Source: Halichondria panicea (Eukaryota > Porifera > Demospongiae > Suberitida > Halichondriidae). Taken from it: a DNA stretch of 64,000 nucleotides. Position numbers and translations under genes: made by a program. Below the pieces are notes generated by a model that was given only the letters and a program-made list of their open reading frames with translations, was not told the DNA's origin and did no database searches. Shown in pieces: positions 44,354 to 53,670 of this stretch. How positions within the stretch are numbered: position 1 is the stretch's first letter; each line of letters begins with the position of its first letter. The stretch spans positions 949,501-1,013,500 of the forward strand of contig NC_087390.1 of the NCBI RefSeq assembly GCF_963675165.1. The letters are read 5' to 3'.

Positions 44354-44578
44354 TAGAATATGCGTCTATGTAACCTCCGCGGTTGCGATTAGCCCGAGGT
44401 GCATAGCCGAGGGTATCCAGAGGAGGTACGACATCCGCGTGTCAAAGGAAACCTTTTAGACACACATTCCTTAGGTCAAAGTTCGGAATGTGTTTGTGTG
44501 CACACACACGCGGATGTTATACCTCCTCTCGGAGGGAATCTAACCATAACCAAGGTGGTTACTAAGACGCATATTCTA
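44354..44578 (+). mobile_element. TA-flanked inverted-repeat element (MITE), cassette 6
   Basis: Twin of the copy at 21990-22214, with the same shortened inner arm (GTGTGCACACACACGCGG). Confidence 0.7.
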
Positions 44579-44611
44579 CGAGTGGGTGTGGTCTATCTAA
44601 CTTGGACTTCA

Positions 44612-44658
44612 TGCGCATGCACGAGGCGTGGTTATAAAAAGCCAGGTTTGGTGTGTAG
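44612..44658 (+). promoter_or_regulatory. NRF1-like site (one mismatch) plus TATA box, cassette 6
   Basis: TGCGCATGCAC at 44612 and TATAAAA at about 44652. Confidence 0.45.
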
Positions 44659-45078
44659 CAACAGAATTGAATTTGTACGAGCTGGAGAGCTGTGAGAGAC
44701 ACCAGTTGACAGAAAAAGACAAGAAGACGACTTCAAAACAACGAAAAACTACAGTAAAACTTAGTAGAGCTTGTGAAACGCTTGTTGAAGATACTGGAAA
44801 GAACAGACAAGTAAAAAGAACCTAGAACTGGCTGCAACACTACAAGAAGAAGAATGAAGCTCTGTGGTGGAGTGGAGGGGGGTATAGAGCAGACTGGACC
44901 GGCATGGAACCTTAAAAAACTCAATAGAAAGGGGCAAGCGATTGCTGAAGTGTTTTTGATGCTTCCTGGTCCCCCCTGCCCATGCCCAACTGGAAAAAGC
45001 AATACAAAGCAACAGTGGACATGGAAAGAATGGATACTGACTGAACATGCAAACTATTGCATTCTGTGTTTTTTATAA
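44659..45078 (+). other. Conserved small-ORF block, cassette 6
   Basis: The first frame is open to 44825 and the second starts at the ATG at 44854. This is the empty-site twin of the block at 22275-23070, lacking the 357-bp insertion. Confidence 0.35.
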
Positions 45079-45153
45079 TGTTTTTGTCATCTTCTTATCA
45101 CTTTCACTAAAAATTTCATTCCAACTTTTGATAACTTCCTGCAAATTATTTGT

Positions 45154-45253
45154 CACTTCCTGTAGAATATGCATCCATTTCCTGTAAAATATGTGTCCAT
45201 TTCCTGTAGAATATGCGCCCATTTCCTGTAGAATAAGTACCATCTTGTAGATT
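45154..45253 (+). repeat. 22-bp minisatellite with ETS-like sites, cassette 6
   Basis: About four units; only the first keeps the full CACTTCCTG core. Confidence 0.7.
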
Positions 45254-45316
45254 ATGCTTCCATGTAATCTACTGTTTTTAGCCAATCAGATCAATTACAG
45301 ATGATGTAATGTAGTA

Positions 45317-45588
45317 TAATTAGTAATATCCAGTTTTATAGTCTGTGTCCAGCTTTATTTGCAAGTTTTATTCTTGTTCTCACAACCTTCTCTTCGCTAA
45401 AAGTTGGTTGATTTCGAGCCTAACCCGCAAAAATCTTTTAACCGTGTTCTCAAGTTTGCTGTCAAGCACAAAGTTCCCCTCAATCGCAGTGCTCTCCCGT
45501 ACTGGAAGGAAGACATACCTTCAAACCTGGGAAAGTTGAGATATGGTGGACCATTCGAAGATTATTTACTGAGTCAGTTCATTTATTG
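45317..45588 (+). pseudogene. Transporter central-loop fragment, cassette 6
   Basis: Twin of 23320-23589 with the same Arg-Met loss. After it the A-class upstream region continues to 45748 and then stops abruptly; no A-class gene follows. Confidence 0.75.
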
Positions 45589-45732
45589 AATGAGCTTGTT
45601 GTTGTCCTTTTCTGTGTTTACAGTATCTGTATTCAATGCCACCGATGTTATAATAACTCTAACTACACCTGTCCACTTTCATCCTGTAATAATTATATGC
45701 ATACATTATAATATATATAGCAAAGCCGTTTC

Positions 45733-47969
45733 TTACAGATATAAGCCAACCTTAGCATACTTCAGCCAGTTTGGAAGAACTCGACCAATTTCCTCCAACA
45801 CTTCAGACGAGCAATGCTGATCAAGCACTTCTTTCCTGATACCCACTTCCCTCACTATAATGTCTACAGTTAAATGTTGACTTCTGGGATGTTCACCTCC
45901 GCCAGGATCTTTCTTTTCGAACCAAATCAAATGTTTATTTTCTAACTTTCCATCGTATTCATCAGGCTTTTCGGAACAATTCCAGGTATAATAGTCAACA
46001 TCAACCTCAGCATGATGACTTGTTATGGCACCATGAATACAAGGACAGAATAAGCAGATTTCTGGGGCATCAATCGAATAATGAAGGGCTTCTTGAGAAG
46101 CTCTAATTCCTTCCAAAATGTCTTCTTTGATTTTTGGACAGAGATTTTCACAAATAATTTTTTGAGCTTTCACATAAACTTCTATGTGTGTGTTTGAATC
46201 GACAAGAGTAACAAAACATTGATTCTTTTGATACTTAAGCTTGATACAGTTTCTTGCTTGAGGCACTTGTTCTCTCAACTTACTGTACCTTTCCCACCCA
46301 CGTCTTTTCATTAAGAACACCACCAGGCAGCAGAATACCCCAGCTCGAATACAGCCATTGGTGAAGCGAACAAGAAGTGGATCGACAGAGGGCTCATGGA
46401 TGCAACAGTTTTTCAGCTCAGCTTGTGGTATAGATTTAAGGAGGGCAGGCATAAAAAATTGAGACGTGTTAGCAGATTCGCTTAACAGAGAATTTGTGAA
46501 AGGAGTTATCAATAAAAGTTCTTTCATGAGCTCTATCATATCCTTGGGAACAAAGATGCCAACAAGGAAGTGCTCCTTAAAATGCGCAGACTCCAGCATA
46601 TCAAGCGTTAGGACGCCATCATCTCTGAACAACTTCCACTTAGGATCCATTAGAGTTGCAGTTGGTAAAGTATCTTCACCACCTCCTCTCAAAGACATCG
46701 CATATTGAACAAGGTCATTGATTATCTCTAGGGGTACCTGGGGATCTACAAAGACAACTCCAGGCAGTTTCTGCGGATAGTAATGGGCAATACAGATTTT
46801 GTTGAAATATTCAAGAGCAGAATATATGTCATCAGTATCTGGCTGTAGTTTTTTAGCCACAGACACACACTCACTTATAGTCAGAATACGTCTCCCAACT
46901 TTAGTGCATAACTCTTGCAAGGAGAGCTCCAGAGCAAACCACCGGAGTGGAACTTTATCTTCAAAAAACGGAGACCCTTCCACGGCATTTCGAATAACTT
47001 GTGCAATAGTTTGCGTGTCTTCATCTCGAGATGTTGCATTCAAAGCAAATATTTGTTGGGTCATTTGTGTGTTGCTGTATGCTCTAAAGCACTCAGGAAT
47101 CAAGTCACGGAGTTCTTTATTTTTTCCCTCGAGGGTTGCAGATAGAACTGAAGGAGGATCATCCTTGAATGCGTCTTTGAATGTGCCCACAAATATACAT
47201 CGTGGCTTCTTTTTATGTGTGTTCATCGACAGTAGAGATTGAATGAGACTTAGAATAGTTTCCCTGTGCGACAAGTGTGAGAGGGAAGGAGTACCGACTT
47301 GTTGTCCTCTTATATAGAACTCATCAGAGGGATAATCGTTAAACTTGTCTGTGAGCTTCATTACGTATACACCAGCTGAAGTTCCTCGTGTGAAAAGAGG
47401 TGCAATATCGTGAAACTGTGGTTGCCCTCCACTATCAGTAACACGTATCGTCATGGTACCAAATAATTCTTTGCCGCTTTTATGTCGTACGCTTGTTGAG
47501 ACTGCTATTGAACTTATTTCCTCAAGATCATCAACTACAGCGTTTACCGCTGCTTTTGAGTGATCATGAATATTCTCAGCAGCGCTTGTACTACTCTTTT
47601 TATTAACACCCTTTACTGCTACTTTTGAGTGATCATGAATATTTTCAGCAGCGCTTGTACTGCTCTTTTTATCAACACCCTTTAAACTATACTGAGAAAT
47701 AGCTCGAGAAAGTAAACTCTTCAGATCTTGGGTTGTCATTTCGTTCCATTCTTTGCCTTTGCGCATAAAATTATGACTTGCTACTGATCGGACCTGGATG
47801 GTTCTATCTAAAGGACCTGTGCTATTTCGTTTTTCCTTTACTTCGTTATTCAATACAAGATCTTTAACACTCGTCTTTCCACTACCAGCAGGTCCCATTA
47901 GAATAACATTAACAGTTTTCAAAGTGACAAATCCATCCTTCATTGCCTCTTCAAAATGTTGTTTAAATC
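45733..47969 (-). CDS. Roco-type GTPase (ROC-COR) exon, last exon of a Death-domain gene
   Basis: This 745-codon exon opens after an acceptor (TGTTTCCAG) in phase 1 and encodes a Ras-of-complex GTPase followed by a COR-like region. Numbering from the internal MKDGF Met, GPAGSGKTS (17-25) is the P-loop, TDSGGQPQFHD (169-179) is the switch-II DxxGQ motif and FVGTFKD (251-257) takes the place of NKxD. A 23-residue tandem duplication (88-133) sits in the GTPase domain. The rest (about 300-600) resembles COR/winged-helix sequence of animal Roco proteins, by recall. Together with the exons at 48410-53582 it would form a gene of about 1330 codons. The last four codons and the stop come from the transporter-array sequence, so the natural C-terminus may be lost. 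Likely a cytosolic signalling GTPase in Death-domain immune or apoptosis signalling. Confidence 0.75.
47545..47682 (-). repeat. 69-bp in-frame tandem duplication inside the ROC exon
   Basis: Two copies of a 23-residue block (KKSSTSAAENIHDHSK core) follow each other with two or three substitutions. It lies between the P-loop and switch II, where Roco GTPases tolerate insertions. Confidence 0.85.
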
Positions 47970-48022
47970 CTGGAAACAGAACATTTTAGACATCAAATGA
48001 TTGAGTGACATGCATGCATATA

Positions 48023-48207
48023 CAGGGTGTCATACAGGATTTTGAAGTAGAGGGGGAAATGAGAAAAGTAACCAGAAAATGTTGCTAAAAAAAGGTCAAC
48101 TGTTATTTCAATATCCATGCAGCTATGGACACTCAGTCATAATTGAAAGGGGGGGGGGAAATTGGAGCTAGGGGGGATATCCCCCTTTCCCCCTGTATGA
48201 CACCCTA
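48023..48207. mobile_element. hAT-like inverted-repeat element in intron
   Basis: CAGGGTGTCATACAGG at the left and CCTGTATGACACCCTA at the right form the terminal inverted repeat; poly-G/poly-C stretches lie inside. It lies in the intron between the last Death-domain exon and the ROC exon. No clear target-site duplication. Confidence 0.7.
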
Positions 48208-48409
48208 GCTGATATATAGGTAAATATGCAATGACTTTAATAAAAGACAGACACACCTTACACTTATACTTTGTCAGTATAATTATAGATTTGAGAATGA
48301 GCCATTAATAATAGATGTGTACAAACTGGATGTCCATGTACATGTATGTGTTTCAGCATAAGCAATTAATGCTGTATAAAGCTTTTAAAATGAATGTAGG
48401 TGCTATTAC

Positions 48410-48709
48410 CTTTGTATTTCAGCTCAATTGCATCAGCTATATTGTCTTGTTGGACAATGTTACTTCTGAGGCACTTGCAAATGTCACTCCATGTACGAGA
48501 AGGTGAAGATCGCAACCAGTGGGTCAGCACTTCACGCAAGCGAGCTTTATCACTATTTTCATTAGACTCGATATCCTCAAGGATGCCAACTTTAATCCCC
48601 AAAGCGAGGCCTATGTTAAACCAATCTCTAGCGGCCTTGATTAATAGAGAAAAAACTTCTTGCAAATCTTCAATGCATAATTGGTTGTCATATCTTTCAT
48701 CATCCTCAC
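48410..48709 (-). CDS. Death-domain exon 4 of the Roco gene
   Basis: A 300-bp exon with acceptor at TATAG and donor GGTAATAG, phase 1 at both ends, so it can be added or removed without shifting the frame. It encodes about 100 residues, with the Death-fold pattern of six helices: NQLCIEDLQEVFSLLIKAAR, then WFNIGLALGI, an Asn-Ser-Asp-Lys-Ala-Arg-Leu-Arg segment, LTHWLRSSPSRTWSDICKCL and a last helix DNIADAIELKYK. Spliced to the ROC exon it gives KYK-G-FKQHF. Death domains mediate homotypic contacts in apoptosis and innate immunity. Confidence 0.8.
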
Positions 48710-49044
48710 CTATACATGGCGATGCATTCAAATAAAAGGCAGACTGTAGTTTTGAATGAGTCATCGATACGAACTGTTTTTCCATGACATGGATAGCGTA
48801 CATAGTTCAGAATCGAATAGAATCAGTAACTATATGAACACACACGCACTTGTAAACAGGAATCTGTTTCACATTGCACGCATAAATTAAAGTTGAAAGG
48901 CAGTTCTTTCAATAGCACCAAATTTTAGCCTCTTAATTAAGAATCTGAGATGCGTGCATTTTATATGCTTTAATTGATCAGAAGTACATTATTGTTTTGC
49001 TATTAGTTACTATAATAATCATTATGTGCATATAATTATATGTA

Positions 49045-49168
49045 CGTTATAGTTATAACACGGGCACAAGGGATGTATGGAATATATATTGCACTGAAGC
49101 ACGAGGGCGTAAGCCCCGAGGGCTGAGTGCAATATATTCCATGCAGCCCGAGTGCACGTGTAATAACT
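49045..49168. repeat. Inverted repeat, possible MITE
   Basis: GTATGGAATATATATTGCAC pairs with AGTGCAATATATTCCATGCA across a short centre with GCACGAGGGC-type words. A second pair, TTTATATCCCGAGGGCATAG (49171) and GTAGCAACGGGATATAAA (about 49911), may mark a larger composite element. Confidence 0.6.
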
Positions 49169-49354
49169 AGTTTATATCCCGAGGGCATAGCAACATAACA
49201 CTGTTTTAGTAACACAATATAAACTGCACAAAAAGATGACAAAGACAACTCTAGACACAGCTCCATCTCTTCTCTCTCCTAGACGCCAGTATATGCAGCG
49301 TATAAGATTGGCATGACCGACGAATGGCTTGACACAAAATTGTTGGAGCTGAAA

Positions 49355-49515
49355 CCACTGCAAAACAGCCCCACCCCACTTCTGGTGCTGCAAAACAGCC
49401 CCACCCCGCTATACTGCTGCAAAGAAACAGCCCCATCCCATTTACTGCTGCGAAGAAACAGCCCCACCCCACTATACTTCTCAGTGTAACTGCTGCTCGA
49501 ACAGCCCCCTCCACT
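49355..49515. repeat. Degenerate tandem repeat with CAGCCCCACCCC core
   Basis: Four to five imperfect units of about 30-38 bp contain ACAGCCCCACCCC and GCTGCAAA. The long minus-strand frames over this stretch are repeat artefacts. Confidence 0.7.
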
Positions 49516-49969
49516 ATCCTCGGCATCACAACCAAGCCAAAGAAGCTCACCTCTACACTGCTGCAAAACAGCTCAAGCCCCCTGCAAAAAGAGCTGCTTC
49601 TAGTGCTATGGTGAAGCCAGAATTGACCGTGCATCAAGAAGTGGAGGACTAAGTCTAGGAACACAGAATCTTCACAAAATGAGCCTGGGACGATTTTAAA
49701 ACCTGCATGCATGGTTGCAAAGAAGAAACTCCAGTAGTGCTGAACATTCCTGCATGGCTGGACTTACTTTGATACTTGTTATTTTTCATGATACATATTT
49801 AATTTAATTATGCCAGAGGGGCGTTTTGTGGTTAGTGCATTATGACTTTGCGGTTAGTGCAATATGACTTTCAGCAGTGCATTATGCTGCATATTGCACT
49901 TGGCAACAACGTAGCAACGGGATATAAATTACTTTATATATCACCATCTAGCTAGGCCGATTCACTCAC

Positions 49970-50035
49970 TGGTTGGTCCAGGATTCATTGTGGATAATTT
50001 TTGTCTCTTAGATGGCCCAGACAAAATGTTGTCAA
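49970..50035 (-). CDS. 66-bp symmetrical exon, copy A (linker with NPGP)
   Basis: The stretch has an acceptor (TTTCAG) and donor (A|GTGAGT) and is exactly 66 bp in phase 1-1, encoding VDNILSGPSKRQKLSTMNPG plus PT. It matches in sequence the start of the NACHT exon at 63731 (DDNTLPGPSKRPKLS). Located between Death-domain exons 3 and 4. Use in mature transcripts is inferred only. Confidence 0.55.
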
Positions 50036-50295
50036 CTGAAAACAAACAGGAAATTTTACACATCACATGCATGATCAAGTGACTGCATAGAGGTATGCAA
50101 TGACTGTAAAAGACAGACATACTTAAACTTGCACTTTGTCTGCATGTATAATTATATATCTAATTATAATTATAATATAATATTATATATAAGTCATTAA
50201 TAATAGATGTGTACAAACTGGATATTCATGTATGTGTTTCAGCATAAACAATTAATGCTGTATAAAGCTTTTAAAATGAATGTAGGTGCGATTAC

Positions 50296-50595
50296 CTTTG
50301 TATTTCAGCTCAATTGCATCAGCTATATTGTCTTGTTTGACAAGGTTACTTCTGAGGCACTTGCAAATGTCACTCCATGTAGGAAAAGGTGAAGATCGCA
50401 ACCAGTGGGTTAGCATTTCACGCAAGCGAGCTTTATCACTATTTTCATTATACTCGATATCCTTAAGGATGTCAACTTTAATCCCCAAAGCGAGGCCCAT
50501 GTCTAACCAATCTTTAGCGGCCTTGATTAATAGAGAAAAAACTTCTTGTAAATCTTCAATGCATAATTGGTTGTCATATCTTTCATCATCCTCAC
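50296..50595 (-). CDS. Death-domain exon 3 of the Roco gene
   Basis: A 300-bp, phase 1-1 exon almost identical to exons 2 and 4; differences include DWLDMGLALGIKVDILKDI and FPTWSDICKCL. Flanking introns are also homologous (for example 50640-50900 and 48790-49040), which shows a tandem duplication of about 1 kb including the 66-bp exon. Confidence 0.8.
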
Positions 50596-50958
50596 CTACA
50601 AATAAAAGGCAGACTGTAGTTTTGAATCAGTCATCGATACGAACTGTTTTTCCATGACATGTAGCGTACGTAGTTTAGAATCGAATAGAATCAGTAACTA
50701 TGAACACACACGCACTTGTAAACAGGAATCTGTTTCACATTGCACGCATAAATTAAATTTGAAAGGCAGTTCTTTCAATAGCACCAAATTTTAGCCTCTT
50801 AATTAAGAATCTGAGATGCGTGCATTTTATATGCTTTAATTGATCAAAAGTACATTATTGTTTTGCTATTAGTTACTATAATAATCATTATGTGCATATA
50901 TATGTACATTACTTTATATATCACCATCTAAACTGATTAGCTAAGCCGATTCACTCAC

Positions 50959-51024
50959 TGGTTGGTCCAGGATTCATTGTGGATAATTTTTGTCTCTTAG
51001 ATGGCCCAGACAAAATGTTGTCAA
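50959..51024 (-). CDS. 66-bp symmetrical exon, copy B
   Basis: Same sequence and splice sites as copy A (49970-50035), between Death-domain exons 2 and 3. Confidence 0.55.
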
Positions 51025-51264
51025 CTGAAAACAAACAGGAAATTTTACACATCACATGCATGATCAGTGACTGCATAGAGGTATGCAATGACTGTAAAAG
51101 ACAGACACACTTAAACTTGCACTTTGTCTGCATGTATAATTATATATCTAATTATAATGATAATATATATATAAGTTATTAATAATAGATGTGTACAAAC
51201 TGGATGTTCATGTATGTGTTTCAGCATGCATAAACAATTAATGCTGTATAAAGCTTATAATTAC

Positions 51265-51564
51265 CTTTGTATTTCTCCTTAATTGTATCAGCTAGATTGT
51301 TTTGTTGGACAGTGTCACTTCTGAGGCACTTGCAAATGTCACTCCATGTACAAGAAGGTGAAGATCGCAACCAGTGGGTCAGCATTTCACGCAAGCGAGC
51401 TTTATCACTATTTTCATTAGACTCGATACCCTCAAGGATGCCAACTTTAATCCCCAAAGCGAGGCCTATGTTAAACCAATCTCTAGCGGCCTTGATTAAT
51501 AGAGAAAAAACTTCTTGCAAATCTTCAATGCATAATTGGTTGTCATATCTTTCATCATCCTCAC
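51265..51564 (-). CDS. Death-domain exon 2 of the Roco gene
   Basis: 300 bp, phase 1-1. It encodes the same Death domain as exons 3 and 4 with changes in the last helix (NNLADTIKEKYKG). Acceptor CTATATAG and donor AAAG|GTAATT are well formed. Confidence 0.8.
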
Positions 51565-51844
51565 CTATATACATGGCGATGCATTCAAATAAAAGGCAGA
51601 CTGTAGTTTTGAATGAGTCATCGATAATATAGTTACTGATTCTATTCGATTCTGAACTACATACGCTGAAACACATACATGTCATGGAAAAGCAGTTTCT
51701 ATCTCTATTATCAAGAGTATAATTATAATAGTATCGAACGTATAGGTATACTGTGTACCAGATGTATGCGGAGAGTAACGTGACTTCCTGTATCTGTCAC
51801 AAGCTTGGAATTTGCACACTGACCAATCCAATCACTATTCATAC

Positions 51845-52120
51845 CTGTACATGCCTCCTCTATAGCCTCAGCAACTTCATTCCGTTCAACTATAGGTGCT
51901 CTGAGACTCTGACATATTTCAGAATAGGTGAGAGGGCCAGTCTTCAAGCGAGCAGCTAGTATTTCAAGTAGACAGGTTTGATCGTCTCGATGTTTATCAC
52001 TGATATTATTGAGGGTGTCATAGCTCACTCCCAGCGTAAGTCCCAGGTTGAACCAGTTTTTGGTAGCTGGTATCAATTTCCCGTAAACAGACGACAAATC
52101 ATCGATAGTCAGAGTTGAGC
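51845..52120 (-). CDS. Death-domain exon 1 of the Roco gene (diverged type)
   Basis: 276 bp, phase 1-1, with acceptor TTTGTGTAG and donor ACAG|GTATGA. The 92 residues include LTIDDLSSVYGKLIPATKNW, FNLGLTLGVSYDTLNNI, LLEILAARLKTGPLTYSEIC and a final helix EVAEAIEEACTG. It is less like exons 2-4 than like the partial Death-domain exon of the NLR gene at 63867-64000 (AARLKSGPLTYSDICQSLRA), so the two genes share this exon type. Confidence 0.8.
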
Positions 52121-52409
52121 CTACACAAATTACCAGTCAATGGTAAGTATACATGGTTTATGCTTGTAATACTCTATAAAATGAAAGCACTGTGGATGCT
52201 GATGCCTCGGTGGAGGTTCCAAAGCTGCGTTCAATTGAAGAAAAATCGGCCTGGGGTCGAGGCTAGCAGGCAGATTGAATCCAGGATCACAGGGAAACTC
52301 GAAGAGTGAGTAATGATCGACCACGATTGTTATTAAAAACAATCGATGCCAAAGTTCAAGTCTGGCTGCATCAGCAGAGCCTTGTAGCTTTCTTCTCACT
52401 CTTGCAGCT

Positions 52410-52696
52410 ACCAATAGCTAGCGTTCTAATGCAGAGCTAACTACTAAGTAGAGTAGCAACACTCGTTAAACAAGTTTTGCTACGGACTCTTCTGAAAAGG
52501 CTGCAATGGCATTCCAAGTAAGCAAAACTAAGCATAACTCGAGAACAAAGCGCAAATCCACAAATTATAATCCGAGAAAACATGACTAGAAGCCTATAGA
52601 AACTCTTACTTGCACTTCATTAGCAGTCTACACAGACACACAGACACACAAACATACTACCGTATACCTCGCTTGCGCATGTGCACCGAGGCATAA
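52410..52696. repeat. Dispersed repeat, copy 1
   Basis: This stretch, ending near CCTCGCTTGCGCATGTGCAC, is found in the opposite orientation at 56064-56333 inside the mutase remnant. Non-coding, probably a transposon relic. Confidence 0.6.
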
Positions 52697-52750
52697 TAAC
52701 TGACAGCAGTTTACATAATAATTATGTATACATAAGGAGACACTGCTTAC

Positions 52751-52900
52751 TAAGCGTTGGTCCAGGGTTTGCTTCAACATCTCCTGACTGTAACAGTAAG
52801 CGGAATATCAGTAACAGTATATACAGACTGAGAGTGGGGGGCCGATTAGTGCTCTGAACTCTCACTTGGAACTTGGTCGGCTTTTCTTGAGTATCAAAAA
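52751..52900 (-). CDS. Exon with 2A-like ribosome-skipping motif, Roco gene
   Basis: The exon (acceptor TTTCTAG, donor TTA|GTAAGC, phase 1-1) encodes a hydrophobic stretch LSLYILLLIFRLLLQSGDVE followed by ANPGPTL. GDVEANPGP matches the 2A consensus D-x-E-x-N-P-G-P, at which ribosomes skip the Gly-Pro bond. The hydrophobic-plus-2A layout is known at the N-termini of sea urchin NLR proteins. Here it would release the membrane-spanning part (exons at 52946-53582) from the Death-domain part, or serve as a signal when translation starts nearby. Joined to the Death-domain exon it reads PGP-TLSSTLTIDD. Confidence 0.75.
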
Positions 52901-52945
52901 CTAGAAAGTAAGAGTGACGTTTATAATTATTGTGGCAGGAATTAC

Positions 52946-53143
52946 CTGATGTGGTACAATACTGAATGTTCCATTGTTTCCGAGGGTTCCATCTCACCAA
53001 GCAGGCAGTGATGAGTGAGTAGCAGGTGATAAGCACAGCTGACAGAATGAGAACGGCCAGTGCACTCCCCCTCCATCCCAGCTCACAAGGAAACACTCCG
53101 GTCCAACTCAAGTCAACCACAGGGCAAGCAGGACGTGGGGGAG
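52946..53143 (-). CDS. Predicted membrane-spanning exon 2, Roco gene N-terminus
   Basis: 198 bp, phase 1-1 (acceptor CTACACAG, donor TCAG|GTAATT). It encodes about 66 residues with a hydrophobic helix, SALAVLILSAVLITCYSLIT, followed by basic residues (RWNPRKQW). No domain recognised. Assignment to the same gene rests on strand, spacing and matching phases. Confidence 0.6.
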
Positions 53144-53344
53144 CTGTGTAGAGTTGCATAAATATATTCATGTGCTGTGACATCACAATTGTGGTCATTC
53201 TGTGAATACCAAGCTAATGGCTGTTTAAAACTGAACTTTAAGCATAATTATTGTGGCCTATGCCCCGTAATAATTATGCTCTGATATAATGTGTATGATA
53301 AAAAATGTTATGCAATTATTGGTGAGTATGCTTCACTGACTCAC

Positions 53345-53582
53345 AGGAAAAAGTTTGTAAGAAGAGTATGTATCTGATGGTGACCATAATGAGGTAGAGT
53401 TGGTAGAGGACAGGGGTGATCAACACAGAGGCAAGGCAGGCTCTGAGCTGCCAACTAGGCTTATGGAAAACCAGGGGAATATCATCTTCCAGATCTTCCG
53501 GGTGTTTGTAGGGTGGTCTGATTTTTGGATACCATTTTCTTTCAAAGGATCTTGCTGTTGAGGACTTCAAAATCCACTGCAT
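53345..53582 (-). CDS. Predicted first exon, membrane-associated N-terminus
   Basis: The exon starts at an ATG (53582) and ends at donor CCT|GTGAGT in phase 1, encoding 79 residues. A charged stretch (KWYPKIRPPYKHPEDLEDD) precedes a hydrophobic segment (LRACLASVLITPVLYQLYLI and onward). No family recognised. The promoter was not identified. Confidence 0.55.
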
Positions 53583-53670
53583 CTCTTCAGAATATTTTTC
53601 CGACTACTTGTATAACATTAACAGTTTCCAGACTACTGCAGATCTTGTAAGAGTACAAGCTAGCTTGTAA

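Noticed and set aside
49251-49712. Long minus-strand frames with repeated Gly-Val-Gly-Leu-Phe
   Set aside because: They are produced by the CAGCCCCACCCC tandem repeat in an intron.
51723-51844. Extension of the Death-domain frame beyond the donor at 51845
   Set aside because: The extension reads intron sequence; the donor phase matches the next exon, so the frame end is not real.
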